A stretch of DNA of 64,000 nucleotides, from positions 2,317,816-2,381,815 of the forward strand of contig NZ_JAPDHZ010000002.1 in assembly GCF_029525555.1 (NCBI RefSeq), written 5' to 3'. Each line of letters opens with the position of its first letter. The first letter of the stretch is position 1. Positions 37,032 to 48,157 of this stretch are shown one piece after another. This DNA is from Cohnella ginsengisoli (GTDB lineage Bacteria > Bacillota > Bacilli > Paenibacillales > Paenibacillaceae). Made by a program: the position numbers and the translations under genes. The notes beneath the pieces were generated by a model. The model was not told the DNA's origin, ran no database searches, and was given only the letters and a program-made list of their open reading frames with translations.

Positions 37032-37787
37032 TCATACGGAACCCGTGTAAATCTCCGTCTCATAATCGAAGGACACGTATCCATCCTGCTGATAACGATC
37101 GAAGATGTCGCGCAGGTCGCGCATCATCGGCTCATAGTTCGGGTGACCGGGTACGGGGGTATACGAGGAAGAACGCAGCCGTCCGCTCAGGCCGTCGAAG
37201 TCGAACAGCTGGCGGTTGGGAAACCGCGCTTCGCGCTTCGTGCCCGGCTCGAAGAAGGCCGCGAGCTGCTCCTGCGTAATATTGCGATGGTTCACCGTCG
37301 CATAGTCGGTCCCCAGACGCAGCAGCAGCGCCTCGTACGCCTCCAGAAACGGCGTGCCGCTCGTGAGGCGCGTATTCCAGATCAGCGCCGCCTTCCCCGC
37401 CGGCCGCAGCAGCCGATGGAACTCCCGCTTCGCCGCCGCCTGGTCGAACCAGTGGAACGCTTGGGCGGAAACGATGAAATCCGCGGAAGCGTCCGGCAGC
37501 CCCGTCTGCTCCGCCGCGCCGTTCACCGCCTTGAAGCCTGGATATCCCGCCAGCGCCCGCTCCGCTTCTTCGCGCATCGCGCGGTTAGGCTCGACGGCCG
37601 TGACGGGCGTCCCCCGCTCTAGTAGCAGCCGCGAAAAGATCCCGGTGCCAGCGCCGATGTCTGCGACCTGCGAATCGCGCCTGAGGCCGACTTCCCCGTA
37701 CAAATAATCGATGGCGGCCGCCGGATAGCTCGGCCTGTACTTCACGTACGTTTCCACGCGATCGGTAAAACGCTCTCTGTTCTCCAT
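37032..37787 (-). CDS. Class I SAM-dependent methyltransferase
   Basis: A 251-residue protein beginning RFTDRVETYVKYRPSYP, the N-terminus typical of the SmtA/UbiE-like Methyltransf_11 group. SAM motif I is VADIGAGTGIFSRLL, the acidic residue after strand 2 is in VTAVEPN, and the later strand is IVSAQAFHWFD. It is not interrupted. It lies 24 bp after the ABC exporter operon on the same strand and may be cotranscribed. Substrate unknown. Confidence 0.9.
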   Translation of the reverse strand: MENRERFTDRVETYVKYRPSYPAAAIDYLYGEVGLRRDSQVADIGAGTGIFSRLLLERGTPVTAVEPNRAMREEAERALAGYPGFKAVNGAAEQTGLPDASADFIVSAQAFHWFDQAAAKREFHRLLRPAGKAALIWNTRLTSGTPFLEAYEALLLRLGTDYATVNHRNITQEQLAAFFEPGTKREARFPNRQLFDFDGLSGRLRSSSYTPVPGHPNYEPMMRDLRDIFDRYQQDGYVSFDYETEIYTGSV

Positions 37788-37811
37788 GCCTTGCTGCCTC
37801 CTCGCTTTATT

Positions 37812-39648
37812 TTACTTTTCCCCGACTTCCTCCGCGCTCTCCCCTTGCCATAGCTTGCGGAAGCTCTCGCTCGAAGCCAGCAACTCACTCGCCGTGCCCT
37901 GCGCTTCGATTCGCCCGTCGCTCAGCAGCACGATCCGGTCGGCCCGCGCCAAGGCCGCCTTGCGGTGGGAGACGACGAGGCAGGTCGCGCTGCCCTTGGC
38001 CTTGAACAGGCGCTCCCATAGCCGCCTCTCGGTGTCCACGTCAAGGGCAGAGGACAAATCGTCGAACACGTACAGCTGCGCGTCCCGCGCAAGCATGCGC
38101 GCAGCAGCCGTGCGCTGCGCCTGTCCGCCGGACAGCTTCACGCCCCGCGGCCCGACCATCGTCTCCAGCCCATCCCTGAGCCCCGCGATGTCCTCCTCGA
38201 GCACGGCGGCATGCAGCGCGCCAGCAAGCTCCTCGGGCGTCGACGGCGCGCCGAGCAGGATGTTGTCCCGCAGGGTGGCGCTGTACAGCCTCGGGATCTG
38301 GGCCGTATACGCGCTCTGCGGCGGAACGAAGAAGTCGGCGGGCTGCGCGACGGGCTCGCCGTTCCACTGAATCGTGCCGCGTTCAGCCGGCAGCAACCCA
38401 AGCAAGGCGCGCAGCAGCGTGGTCTTGCCCGAGCCGACCATGCCGGTGATCACGGTGAAGGAGCCGCGGGGCAGCGTCAGATCGATGTCCTCGATGCCCC
38501 TTCCCGTCTCCGGATACCGGTAGGTCAGGCCGGAAGCGGACAGCTCGCGCAGCGGCTCCGCCCGAACGACCGGGGCGAGCGCCTCTTCCTCCCCGCGCTG
38601 CGCTGCATCTCCGTGCCTCTTCTCCTCGTCATGCGCGTCTCCACGGCCTTCCTTTTTTACCGAGACCGATATATGCCTTCCGCACGAGCAGCGCCGGCGA
38701 CGCCCCGCGCAGCATCTCCTTGAGCCGGCCGAAGCTGACGTCCATCTGCTTGTAGTAGGTCATGAAGTTGCCGACGTTGGAGATCAGCTGGGTCACGAAG
38801 GTCAAATAATAGACGAACAGCGAAAAGTCGCCGATCGTGAATTCGCCGCCCCTCATCTTGATACCCGCCAGCAGGAGGATGATGCCGGTGCCGAGGTTGA
38901 CGGAATTGTTGAACACCGACGACAGCGTCTCGGTCAGCAGCTTGTCTTTGATCATCGACTGCCGCCTGCTCTCGCCCAGCTTCGCGAACCGGTCGACGAC
39001 CCGCTTCTCCGCGCCGGCCACCTGGATGGCCAACACGCTGCCGAACATCTCGCTGATCGCCCCCGTCACTTGGGCCGTCGACTCCCGGCTTGCGGCACGG
39101 TACTTGCGAATGCGCGTCGTGGCGATCTGGGCGGCGGTGACGACGAGAATGAGGGGCACGAATACGAGCACGGTCAATTGCGCGTCGATCGAGAGCAAGA
39201 TCCAGCTGGCCGCGACCACGAAACCGACGAGGCCGAGCGTATCCACCGACCAGCTCGTCGCTTCTTCCGCCTGCTCGACATCGTCCCTGAAGTTGCTGAT
39301 CGCTTCGCCGGGAGAGCCGGGGAGCGCGCGGGCGCCTGGCGCACGCAGGACGTGGGCCAGCAAGTTGCGCCTCAGCAAGCTGGAGATCCGGTAGCGGAAC
39401 GCGACGTCCGTCAAAAACCCGCAATAAATCAGCGCGATGCGCGCCAGCGCCGCGGCCACGAGAAGCGCGGCGATCGCGCCCGCGCCGAAGGGGAACGGAT
39501 GCGTGCCTTCCAGATGATCGAAAAAGGCTTTGGTCAGCAGACCCGGCAGCAGCGGCGCCATGTGGATGAGCGTCCATGCCAGCAGGTTAAGCAGGTACAA
39601 GCCCGGCCGGTAACCGAGCATTCGCCAGAAAAAACCGCTTGTCTTCAT
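37812..39648 (-). CDS. ABC exporter half-transporter, subunit 2 (frame interrupted)
   Basis: About 612 residues: a six-helix transmembrane domain ([20 protein letters not shown] ...) fused to an ATPase domain with Walker [10 protein letters not shown], signature KLSGGQAQR and Walker [13 protein letters not shown]. The residue after the Walker B Asp is Asp rather than the catalytic Glu. T6 at 38653-38658 has one extra base; correction joins ...[21 protein letters not shown]... to the ATPase part. It overlaps the upstream half-transporter by 4 bp, so the pair forms a heterodimer, probably for multidrug or peptide export. Confidence 0.92.
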
Positions 39649-41426
39649 ACGAGCACCTCCTCCATGCCGACGGCCAGCATCCGGCTGAAGCGGGAGTCGG
39701 CGTCCGCGGCGAGCGAAGCGCGCCTGCCGTGCTCGACGACCCGCCCCTGCTCCAGGATCGCGATATCGTCGGCACGCTGGATCGTCGCGAGCCGATGCGC
39801 GATGATGATGCAGGTCCGATCCTGCAGCAGCCGGTCCACCGCCGCTTCGATCCGGCTCTCCGTCAGCGGGTCCAACCGCGAGGAAGCTTCGTCCAAAATG
39901 ACGAGCTTAGGATCTGTAAGGAACACGCGGGCAAATGCTAGCAGCTGTCCTTCGCCTGCGGACAAACCCGCTCCGCCTGACGACAAATACGTATCCAGCC
40001 CGTCGGGCATGCCTGCAAACCATCCGTCCAGTCCCAGCTCGGACAGCACTGCCATAATGCGGCTATCGGGAATACGCGCGTCGAACAACGTGAGATTGTC
40101 CCTGACCGTGCCCGCCAAAATTTCGATGTTTTGCGTCACCATCGCGACGTAGCCGCGCAGCTCGCCGAGCTTAAACTCGCGCAAGTCCGTTCCGGATAGC
40201 GTCACGGCGCCTTGTTGCGGGTCGTAGAACCTGAGCAGCAGGCGTGCGATCGTCGTCTTGCCGCTGCCCGTTCGCCCAAGCAAGCCAAGCGTGCGGCCGC
40301 GCTCGAGCCTCAAATTCACGTCATGCAAGGTAGGCGCGCTTTCTTCTTCATAAGCGAACGTAACGCCGCGCAGTTCGACCGAGGCAGGTCCGCTCGGCAG
40401 CGACGCGCCCGGTCCGTCCTGAACGGCCGAGCGCGTCGCGAGCAGTTCGCCGATCCTAACAAGGCTGGCATCCGCCTTTTGCAGATCCTCGAGTTGGGTC
40501 CGGATCTTCTCGATCGGCTTCGCGAGCAGCTCCGTATAGTAGAATACGAGATACGCCGATCCGATCGTCAGCTCGCCTCGCTTCCAGAGAATCGCGCAGA
40601 CGATGAAGGCGGCCGCATTGCCGAGCGCGAATACGAGGATCGTCGTGCTCCACATGAGAAAGTAGCCCAAAAACGCCCGTACGCGCATCGGCAGCATCCT
40701 GCGGGTCATTTCATAGAATCGGTTCATCGCGAAGCCGACGGCCCCGTTGGCGCGGGTGTCCTCGGTACCTTCCAGCTGTTCGCCGATAAAGCCGTAATAT
40801 TCGGCGTTGGCCTGCCGCCACCGCGTCCAGACGGGAACCGCGAACGCCCGGATACGCTGAATCGCCCAAATGCTGCCGCCGACGAAGACGGCCATCACGA
40901 TGCCGATCCAGAAGTTCTCGCGGAACAGCAGGACGAGGATGCCTAGCGTGAGCAGCCCGTTGCCCGCGAGATTAATCATAAAGCTCGAGAAAAACTGAGC
41001 GAGGGCGTTTACGTCCCCGTCCACCCGTTCGATGAGCGAGCCCGAAGTATGCTTCTTGTGAAACGACATGTCGAGCGAAAGGCAATGCGCCGCCAGGTCG
41101 ACGCGCAGCTTGTTGGTCGTCTTCCAGCCGAGATTTTCGCTGAAGTAAGACGCCGCGACGGATACCCCTTGCTGCAGCAGGGAAAATCCGATGAAAAGCG
41201 CTCCTGCATAATAGAGCGGCGTCAGGCTGCCTTGTCCTTGCGCCGTATCGATAAAGTATCGGATGATTTGCGGATTGACGAGCTGCAATGCGATCGACGA
41301 CAAAAGCAGCGCGCCCAGCCCGATCAGCGCCCGCCATTCGGGCAGGAGATAACCGCGCAGCATCGCGCGATATTTTCCGCCAGGCGGCTTGTCGCCGGAT
41401 TTGTTGTTGCTCACTGCCTGCCTCAC
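39645..41426 (-). CDS. ABC exporter half-transporter, subunit 1
   Basis: A 593-residue membrane-plus-ATPase fusion. Walker A is GRTGSGKTT, Walker B is LVILDEASSRLD with the catalytic Glu, and the H-loop is IIAHRLATI. The signature is altered to LSAGEGQ. With the partner having a canonical signature but Asp for the catalytic Glu, the dimer should have one degenerate nucleotide site, as in BmrCD/TM287-288-type exporters. The frame is intact and its stop overlaps the next start (ATGA). Confidence 0.95.
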   Translation of the reverse strand: MRQAVSNNKSGDKPPGGKYRAMLRGYLLPEWRALIGLGALLLSSIALQLVNPQIIRYFIDTAQGQGSLTPLYYAGALFIGFSLLQQGVSVAASYFSENLGWKTTNKLRVDLAAHCLSLDMSFHKKHTSGSLIERVDGDVNALAQFFSSFMINLAGNGLLTLGILVLLFRENFWIGIVMAVFVGGSIWAIQRIRAFAVPVWTRWRQANAEYYGFIGEQLEGTEDTRANGAVGFAMNRFYEMTRRMLPMRVRAFLGYFLMWSTTILVFALGNAAAFIVCAILWKRGELTIGSAYLVFYYTELLAKPIEKIRTQLEDLQKADASLVRIGELLATRSAVQDGPGASLPSGPASVELRGVTFAYEEESAPTLHDVNLRLERGRTLGLLGRTGSGKTTIARLLLRFYDPQQGAVTLSGTDLREFKLGELRGYVAMVTQNIEILAGTVRDNLTLFDARIPDSRIMAVLSELGLDGWFAGMPDGLDTYLSSGGAGLSAGEGQLLAFARVFLTDPKLVILDEASSRLDPLTESRIEAAVDRLLQDRTCIIIAHRLATIQRADDIAILEQGRVVEHGRRASLAADADSRFSRMLAVGMEEVLV

Positions 41427-41628
41427 CCTCCTTGAACCGCATGCCGTCTATTATACACGCCCGGCGGCGGCCTCGGCAGAGGGAGAGGCCAAAAAAGCCC
41501 GCGACCCCGCGGGCGTCGGACCCTATACCGAAGCCGTCCCGAGCGCGCCCTCCAGTCTGCGGAAAAAACGGCTGCCGGCGTTTTCATTTGCCGTTGTTCC
41601 GGCCGCCTTTTGGAGGTACACTCTGACT

Positions 41629-42315
41629 ATGACCTTTGACGACGAGAGGAGCATGGCCTTGGCCCCCCGCTATTCGATCGACTATCTAGCCGACAGCGTC
41701 GAGGAGAAGGATTGGACGAACGTCCAGCCCGCTCTTATAAACAACTATCTATGGGAAAAGGATACCAGCGAGCCGTACCGTCCGGAGACGAACGTACGGC
41801 TTTATTGGACGGAAGACGCCATTCACGGAAGATTCGTTTGCTACGAGGAATCCCCCGTCATCCGCCATTCCGGCGCCAATGCGCCGGTTTACCGCGACAG
41901 CTGCGTCGAGTTTTTCCTGCAGCCGACGCCCGAGACAGACACGCGCTATTTGAATTTCGAATTCAACGCGGCAGGCACGCTGCTGCTCGGCCTCGGCGAA
42001 GACCGCGGAGAACGGGACATGTCGCACGGGTTAGAGCCCGAGCGCTTTTCCGTCGTCGCCGAACGCGGACTTGCGGACGAAGCGGGCCGCATCTACTGGT
42101 CGCTGTCCTTCAGCATTCCGCTCGATTGGCTGGCCGAAGTGTTCCCTGACTTTTGCGCCGCGCCGGGCCGTTCGTTCAAGGGCAACTTTTACAAGTGCGG
42201 AGACGAGACGCCGGTTCCGCATTTTATATCCTGGTCTCCGGTCGACGTTCCGGCGCCGGACTTTCATCGAAGCGAATTTTTCGGCACGCTTGTCTTCTGC
42301 GGCGCTAACGATTGA
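41629..42315 (+). CDS. CBM9-like carbohydrate-binding protein
   Basis: About 229 residues that look like one carbohydrate-binding family 9-like domain (DUF1083 type): NVRLYWTEDAIHGRFVCYEESP, DSCVEFFLQP, YLNFEFNAAG, and a C-terminal WSLSFSIPLDWL. No signal peptide or catalytic domain is seen, so it may act in the cytoplasm. GGAGGT stands 11 bases before the chosen ATG; an ATG at 41653 is the alternative. It has its own terminator and its role is unknown. Confidence 0.8.
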   Translation: MTFDDERSMALAPRYSIDYLADSVEEKDWTNVQPALINNYLWEKDTSEPYRPETNVRLYWTEDAIHGRFVCYEESPVIRHSGANAPVYRDSCVEFFLQPTPETDTRYLNFEFNAAGTLLLGLGEDRGERDMSHGLEPERFSVVAERGLADEAGRIYWSLSFSIPLDWLAEVFPDFCAAPGRSFKGNFYKCGDETPVPHFISWSPVDVPAPDFHRSEFFGTLVFCGAND

Positions 42316-42375
42316 TGGCGACAACGATTGCCGACACTAAAGATCGATCCCGTTAAAGACGTCATCCCTTGCCGC

Positions 42376-42412
42376 GCCCGCCCGCCGGAATCGACTTCCG
42401 CGCGGGCTTTTC
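42376..42412 (+). terminator. Intrinsic terminator after the CBM9-like gene
   Basis: GCCCGC and GCGCGGGC arms are followed by TTTTCC. The rest of 42,316-42,635 holds no other credible gene and must contain the promoter of the next operon. Confidence 0.65.
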
Positions 42413-42635
42413 CGGTTTCCATGCGCAGGCTTATATTAGGTAGAAGAAAGCGGAAGGGAATGGGCCGTCTCGAACGTTCAGGCCGTTGTATGCCGAATCC
42501 GTTGCATGTACACTAGGAAGCAGCGAACGGGCCTTCGCCGCCGCTGACGGCGAAAGGCTGCAGGCGAAGGCCGGTTCATGGGTTTCGCGGCATAAGGCGC
42601 GACGGTTCAACGATGGGTCGAGGGAGGGACAGACG

Positions 42636-44327
42636 ATGCGCGATTGGAGACGGCATGCCGCGGCGCTTGGCGTCTTGCTGCTGCTGGCCGGGTGCAGGGA
42701 ATCTGGAACTTCGGCCGGCGGCGCCCCCGCCTCCGCTGCCGCTTCGGAAGGAAACGCTGCCGGTAACGAGCAAGCACCTGCAGTCTACGACCCGCCGATC
42801 GCCGTGACGGTCGTGCGCGATCTCGGCGGGGAGACGACCTTCGCGCAGGGCGAGTCGATCAACGACAATGCCTGGACCCGCTTCATTCGGGAGCGGCTCG
42901 GCATTGTTGTTCATACCGAGTGGACGGCCGGCTCCGAGCAGACGATCCGCCGGCTCAACGTCGCCGTCGCTTCGAACCAGCTGCCGGACTTCTTCTCCGC
43001 GACGGCGGCGCAGCTGCGGCAGTTGGCCGCCTCCGGCCAGCTCGCCGAGCTTGGCGGCCTGGTGAGGCGCTACGGCTCCGCGCGGACGAAGGCTCGCATC
43101 GTCGGCATGGAAGGCGGCGTACAGGCGGCGACGTTCGACGGCCGCCTGCTCGCCGTGCCCGCCGGCTTGTCCGTGCGCGATTATGCCCCCGTACTGTGGA
43201 TCCGCGAGGATTGGCTCCGCCGGCTGGGGCTGAAGGCGCCCGCGACGATGAACGACGTGCTGGCGATCGCGGCGGCATTCGCCGACAGGGACCCGGACGG
43301 CAACGGAGCGGACGATACGTACGGACTCGGACTGCGCAAGGGGCTGTTCGGCGCGAACGAGGGCTACGGCTTCGCTACGATCGAAGGCTTTTTCAACGGT
43401 TTCGGCGCCTACCCGTTTTCTTGGGTGGAAGACGAAGACGGACGTCTGGCCTACGGCGGCACGCTGCCGGCGACGAGAGAAGCGCTGCTCGCGCTTCAGC
43501 GCCTGTACCGCGAAGGCCGGATCGATCCAGACTTCGCGATCAAGGACGAGGCGGGCGTCGCCGACCTGGCGGCCCAGGGCCGGTTGGGCATGGCCTACGG
43601 CGCAATGTGGAGCGCCCTGAATCCGCTCTACCGCAGCCGCGTAGCGGATCCGACCGCGGATTGGCAGGCGTACCCGATCGCGGGCGCCGCCGGTCCCGCG
43701 GACGCGCAGACGCCGGCGACCGCCGTCACCAACTATTATGTGGCCAGCCGGAACGCCGCTCATCCGGAAGCGCTGATCCGGATGCTGAACCTGTATGCGG
43801 AGCTCGACGATCCCGAGATGCCTCAGTCCTTGTACGACAGCCTGAGCAATGAGGGCGTGCGCGAGATATGGAAGTACTTTCCGTTCAACGGCTTCGTCGA
43901 TCCCGACAAAAACCTGCGCACGCGCCGCAGCGTCGCGGCCGCGCTGTCCGGCGGCCCCACCGTTGGAATGACAAGGGAGCAGATGGCAACCTATGCGCAT
44001 GTGCTCGCCGATCGCCGGGGCGGCACCGCCGCCGATTGGGCGTATGCGCGCATCTTTGGCGAAGGCGGCTCGATGGCGGTCATCGACGGCTACATCGGCG
44101 CGGACAGGCTCCGGCCGAGCTTGCACGGCGACTTTCGGAGCGCCGAAGAAGTCGAGCTGTTCGGCCTGCTGCAGCGGATGGAAGTCGAGACCTACACCCG
44201 TATCATACAGGGAGACTCCATTCTTCTGTACGACGACTGGCTCGAACGCTGGCGGACGATGGGCGGCGAGCGGCTGGCCGCCGCGGCGCAAGCCTCGCGT
44301 CTGCAGCGGTCAGCCGAATCGCGCTGA
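42636..44327 (+). CDS. Extracellular solute-binding lipoprotein, LplA/YtcQ type
   Basis: About 563 residues with a lipobox (LLLLAGCRE; Cys20) and the long LplA-like binding-protein fold often paired with LplB-like permeases. GGGAGGG precedes the ATG; the upstream extension has no ribosome binding site. Asp-rich DRDPDGNGADDTYGLG resembles the calcium-binding loop seen in this family. It is followed by a YesM-type kinase and YesN-type regulator, while the nearest permeases are 9 kb downstream. It may deliver substrate to those permeases or act as a sensor partner for the kinase. Confidence 0.9.
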   Translation: MRDWRRHAAALGVLLLLAGCRESGTSAGGAPASAAASEGNAAGNEQAPAVYDPPIAVTVVRDLGGETTFAQGESINDNAWTRFIRERLGIVVHTEWTAGSEQTIRRLNVAVASNQLPDFFSATAAQLRQLAASGQLAELGGLVRRYGSARTKARIVGMEGGVQAATFDGRLLAVPAGLSVRDYAPVLWIREDWLRRLGLKAPATMNDVLAIAAAFADRDPDGNGADDTYGLGLRKGLFGANEGYGFATIEGFFNGFGAYPFSWVEDEDGRLAYGGTLPATREALLALQRLYREGRIDPDFAIKDEAGVADLAAQGRLGMAYGAMWSALNPLYRSRVADPTADWQAYPIAGAAGPADAQTPATAVTNYYVASRNAAHPEALIRMLNLYAELDDPEMPQSLYDSLSNEGVREIWKYFPFNGFVDPDKNLRTRRSVAAALSGGPTVGMTREQMATYAHVLADRRGGTAADWAYARIFGEGGSMAVIDGYIGADRLRPSLHGDFRSAEEVELFGLLQRMEVETYTRIIQGDSILLYDDWLERWRTMGGERLAAAAQASRLQRSAESR

Positions 44328-44637
44328 TTCGCGTCGCGGGCGCGATCAAGATCATGAACGGCCTGCACCGCATTCGACACCGATTCGCACGAACGGCACT
44401 CGGCATTCACTTAACGATAATCGCCCTGAACGGGCATGGGAGGCGCATTCGCATGCTTATCGTCGTTTTCGAAGGCAGCGTTGCGGCCGCGAGCCCGTCC
44501 TGCGCTTCGTCCCGTTCGACGCGCTGCGGGCCTCGCTCTCGGCGGACGAGTCGCGCGCCTCGCGGCTCGGCAGCCTACATGCCCATCCGCCTGCGTCTCG
44601 TCCGGACGGGTACGCCTCCGGCGGGAGCGCCCGCCTG
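44328..44637 (+). other. Gap between binding protein and kinase genes
   Basis: About 310 bp without a credible gene. Frames here stay open because of high GC, but none has family features or a good ribosome binding site. Confidence 0.5.
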
Positions 44638-46402
44638 ATGCGCGCGGAGAAGACCGCCTCCCTCCGTCTGCTGCCCCGTCTGCTGCTTGTATTCCTGCTC
44701 GTGCTCAGCCCGCTGTACATCATCGGCGTGCAGATCAACCGGAGCGGATCGGCGAATATGGAGCGGGAGATCGGCAAATCCCTCTCGTCTCGCGCCGAAT
44801 TGTATATGGAGATGCTCGACGGCGACTTCGAGAGCATCCAGATGTCGCTGCAGGACTTCGTCAACGCCGAGGACGCCATCCAGCTCGCCCTGGCTTCGGA
44901 CATGCTGTCCGCCGGCGACCGGACCGCGTCCATCCAGCGAATCAAAGAACGGCTCGACGTCCTCCTGCGGGCGAACGGCATCGCCGAGGAAGCGACGCTC
45001 TCGATTCCCGGCCTGCGCTACACGATCTCCTCCAACCGCGGCGGCGTCGAGCCGCTGGACGAGGACATGCTGCAGGCGCTCGCCGCGGCGGACGCCTCCC
45101 CGCTCGCCGTGCGCGACGGACGCCTGTACCTGACGCTGCGATATCCGGCGGCGGCGAGCGGCGCCCCCCCCGCTGTTCCTGGCGGCGGCGGAGATCTCGC
45201 GCGACCGCCTGGCCGAGCTGCTCGCCCGCTTCGCCGCCGGAAGCGGCGCGGCATTGCTGACCGCTCCACGAAGCGATTGGTCCGTCTCGGCCTCGGGCGG
45301 TTCGTCCGGACCGGCCGTCTCCGATCCCGCCGCGCTGCTCGCGGCGGTGCCGGCGGCGGGGATCGCCGACGCGAAGGTCGGCGGCGAGCGCTACATGGCC
45401 GTCCGCCAGGACTCCCGCTTGTTCGGCATCAGCCTCGCCATGCTCGTGCCGGAGCACGACGTCAATCCCGCCCTTCGCACGCACAAACGTTGGCTGGCCG
45501 TCCTCTCGGCGGCGTCCGTGCTCGTCGTGCTGGCGTTTGCCTACAGCCTGTACCGGATGCTTCACCGCCCGCTTCTGTCGCTGCTGACTTCGTTCCGCAG
45601 AATGGAGCAGGGCGCCCTGGAGCAGAACGTCGTCTATCGGCGAAGGGACGAGTTCGGCTATTTGTACGAGCAGTTCAATGCCATGTCCAAACGGCTGAAC
45701 GTACTCGTGCACGAGGTGTACGAGCAGCAGTACCGGCTGCAGCTGTCCGAGCTGCGGCATCTGCAGTCGCAGATCAATCCTCATTTTTTGTACAATACTT
45801 ACTTCATTCTCTACCGGATGGCCGAGCTGGAGGAGCACGAGAACGTGATGAGACTCACCCGCCATCTCGGAGATTACTTCCAATACATTACCCGCGACGG
45901 CTCCGACGAGGTCGAGCTGGCCAGGGAAGCCGCCCACGCCCGCACCTACGCGGACATTCAGAGCATGCGCTTCGGCAGCCGGATCGCCGTCCGCTTCGAC
46001 GACACGCCGCCGGATATCGAACGGATGCCGGTGCCCCGCCTTCTGTTGCAGCCGATCATCGAGAACGCGTACAAGTACGCGCTTGAGCCGCGGATGCGGG
46101 ACGGCAGGCTGCATGTCGCTTTCCTATCGGACGCGTCTGCGGTGACGATCGCCGTCGACGATAACGGCGAAGCTCTGACCGAGGACGATCTCGCCCGGCT
46201 GCAGGCACGACTGGGCTCGCCCGAAACGGCGGAGAGCACCGGCATGATCAACGTGCACCGCCGCTTGCAGATCAAGTACGGACCGGATGCCGGTCTGCGG
46301 CTGCAAAGGAGCGTACTTGGCGGCCTGCGGGTGGAGATCGTCTTACCAAAGCCTGAACGAGGAGATGAGCCCCATGATGTCGCTGCTGATCGTGGACGAT
46401 GA
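44638..46402 (+). CDS. YesM-type sensor histidine kinase (frame interrupted)
   Basis: About 588 residues: membrane helix 1 (LLPRLLLVFLLVLSPLYII), an extracellular sensor region, membrane helix 2 (WLAVLSAASVLVVLAFAYSLYRM), HAMP, the His_kinase domain with phospho-acceptor His (QSQINPHFLYNT) and a HATPase (LLQPIIENAYKY, VDDNGEAL). Eight C at 45164-45171 carry one extra base; correction reads SGAPPLFLAAAEISRDRLAELL. Its 3' end overlaps the response regulator gene. It probably senses a sugar or surface signal and controls nearby carbohydrate genes. Confidence 0.9.
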
Positions 46403-47984
46403 ACCGTATACGGCCGACGGGCTGCGCGGCATGCTCGCCGAGCGCGAAGAGCTGGGCCTGGAGCTGTACGTCGCCTACTCCGCCGAGGAAGCCCTGCAGC
46501 GTCTTCGGCGCATGCGGGTGGATATCGTGCTGAGCGATATCCGGATGCCCGGCATGAGCGGGCTCGAGCTGCACGAGTGGCTCCGGTCCCGCTGGCCGCG
46601 CTGCAAGGTGATCTTCTTGACCGGCTACGGCGATATCGCCAACGTCCAGCAGGCGCTGCGCGGCGGCAGCGTCGACTATATCCTGAAGACCGAGGGAGAC
46701 GAAGCGATCGTCAAAGCCGTGCGGGGCGCGATCGTCAAGCTCGAGGAGGAGCTGCGCGGCGAGCGGATCATGATTCAGGCCAAGGAGCAGATGCGGCAGG
46801 AACTCGCGCTGCTGCGCCGCGAATGGTTCGCGCGGATGGCCGAGGCGTCCGGTCCTCTGACAGCCCGGGACCGGACGCGCTTCGCCGAGCTGGAGCTGCC
46901 GCTCACGCCGGACGGGCCCGTCCAGCTCGTCCTGGGACGCGTGGACCGGTGGGATCCCGACGCAGGACCTTCGGATCGGCGGCTGATGATCAACGCGATA
47001 CAAAATATCGCCTGCGAATACTTCAGCCCGGTCTCGCTGCTGGCCTTGCCGGTAGGCGACTCCCGCTTCGTCTGGCTCATCCAGCCGGGAACCGGCGCTT
47101 GGCCCGAGACGCTCATTTTCGTCAACGGCATGCTCGACCGGGTGCAGCGGACGATCGGCCAGCTGCTCAAGCTGCCGGTCTCTCTCGTCACGACGGGTAC
47201 CGCGTGCGACTGGGAGCGGCTGCCCGACGACTACCGTACGGTCAAGCAGATGATGCTGATGGGATACGGCGACGAGCAGGAAATGCTCATGACCGGCTGC
47301 GGCGACAAGCCTCCCGCCGCCACCGAAGGGCGCAGCGACGGACTGTCGCCGGCCCAGGCCGCCGAGCTCGAGCTGGCCCTCGATTCCGGCTTGGCCGACG
47401 ACTTCGCCGCCCGGCTGGACGAGATTTTCGCCGCGCTGCCGGCCCGCTACGCGCTGTTCGCCCAGGCGTACTACGGGGCGGCCGTGCTGCTGCTCGGCCA
47501 GATCGACAGGCTGGGCGACGAGGGCGCCGGGTTCGACGACGTCGCGGAGCGCTTGACGGAGCTCGGCCGGCACGCCTCCAGGGATGAGGCGGTCCAGTGC
47601 CTCAAGGACACCGCACGCCTGCTGGCCGCCAGGCGGACGGCGCTGCTCGGGGAACGGACGCATCGCGTCATCCGCATGCTGAACCAGCATATCGCGGAGC
47701 ATCTGGACAGCGATCTGTCGCTGGAGGCGCTGGCGGGCGTCGTCTATCTGAATCCCTCCTACCTGTCGACGCTATACAAGCAGAGCACCGGCCATAATTT
47801 ATCCGACTACATCGCAGAGATGCGCATGGACAAGGCGCGGACGCTGCTCGCCCAGCCCCAGCTGCGGATTCACGAGATCGCCCCGCGCGTGGGCTTCGGC
47901 GCACCCGCCTACTTCACCCGCTTTTTCAAAAAGCATGCCGGCCTGACGCCGCAGGAATATCGCGGCCAACTGCCGCAGGAGTGA
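46374..47984 (+). CDS. YesN-type response regulator with AraC DNA-binding domain
   Basis: About 536 residues. The N-terminal receiver has the acidic pair VDDE and phospho-acceptor Asp55 (LSDIRMPG). A long middle region follows, and a C-terminal AraC domain shows [26 protein letters not shown] and [22 protein letters not shown]. The start overlaps the kinase gene; the ATG at 46374 has GGAG nine bases upstream. It is probably activated by the preceding kinase. A terminator follows. Confidence 0.93.
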   Translation: MMSLLIVDDEPYTADGLRGMLAEREELGLELYVAYSAEEALQRLRRMRVDIVLSDIRMPGMSGLELHEWLRSRWPRCKVIFLTGYGDIANVQQALRGGSVDYILKTEGDEAIVKAVRGAIVKLEEELRGERIMIQAKEQMRQELALLRREWFARMAEASGPLTARDRTRFAELELPLTPDGPVQLVLGRVDRWDPDAGPSDRRLMINAIQNIACEYFSPVSLLALPVGDSRFVWLIQPGTGAWPETLIFVNGMLDRVQRTIGQLLKLPVSLVTTGTACDWERLPDDYRTVKQMMLMGYGDEQEMLMTGCGDKPPAATEGRSDGLSPAQAAELELALDSGLADDFAARLDEIFAALPARYALFAQAYYGAAVLLLGQIDRLGDEGAGFDDVAERLTELGRHASRDEAVQCLKDTARLLAARRTALLGERTHRVIRMLNQHIAEHLDSDLSLEALAGVVYLNPSYLSTLYKQSTGHNLSDYIAEMRMDKARTLLAQPQLRIHEIAPRVGFGAPAYFTRFFKKHAGLTPQEYRGQLPQE

Positions 47985-48074
47985 TCGCGGACAGGATTTG
48001 TAGAAGAAAGACAAGGAATCTAGAAGAAGTGAAATATACGACAAAACGGGCGCCGGGGTATACTCGATGTGCCA

Positions 48075-48119
48075 AGACGGACGGGATGGACGACGAGAAG
48101 TCGGCCGTCCTTTTTTTGC
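48075..48119 (+). terminator. Intrinsic terminator after the first two-component pair
   Basis: GACGG and CCGTC arms in a GC-rich hairpin are followed by T7. Confidence 0.6.
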
Positions 48120-48157
48120 ATCTTCCGTCAATATCGGAACAACGGAGGTTCGCATCT

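Noticed and set aside
43993..44637. Upstream extension of the YesM-type kinase into the gap after the binding protein
   Set aside because: The extension overlaps the binding-protein gene in another frame, is Arg-rich, and the kinase N-terminus with its membrane helix begins naturally at 44638.
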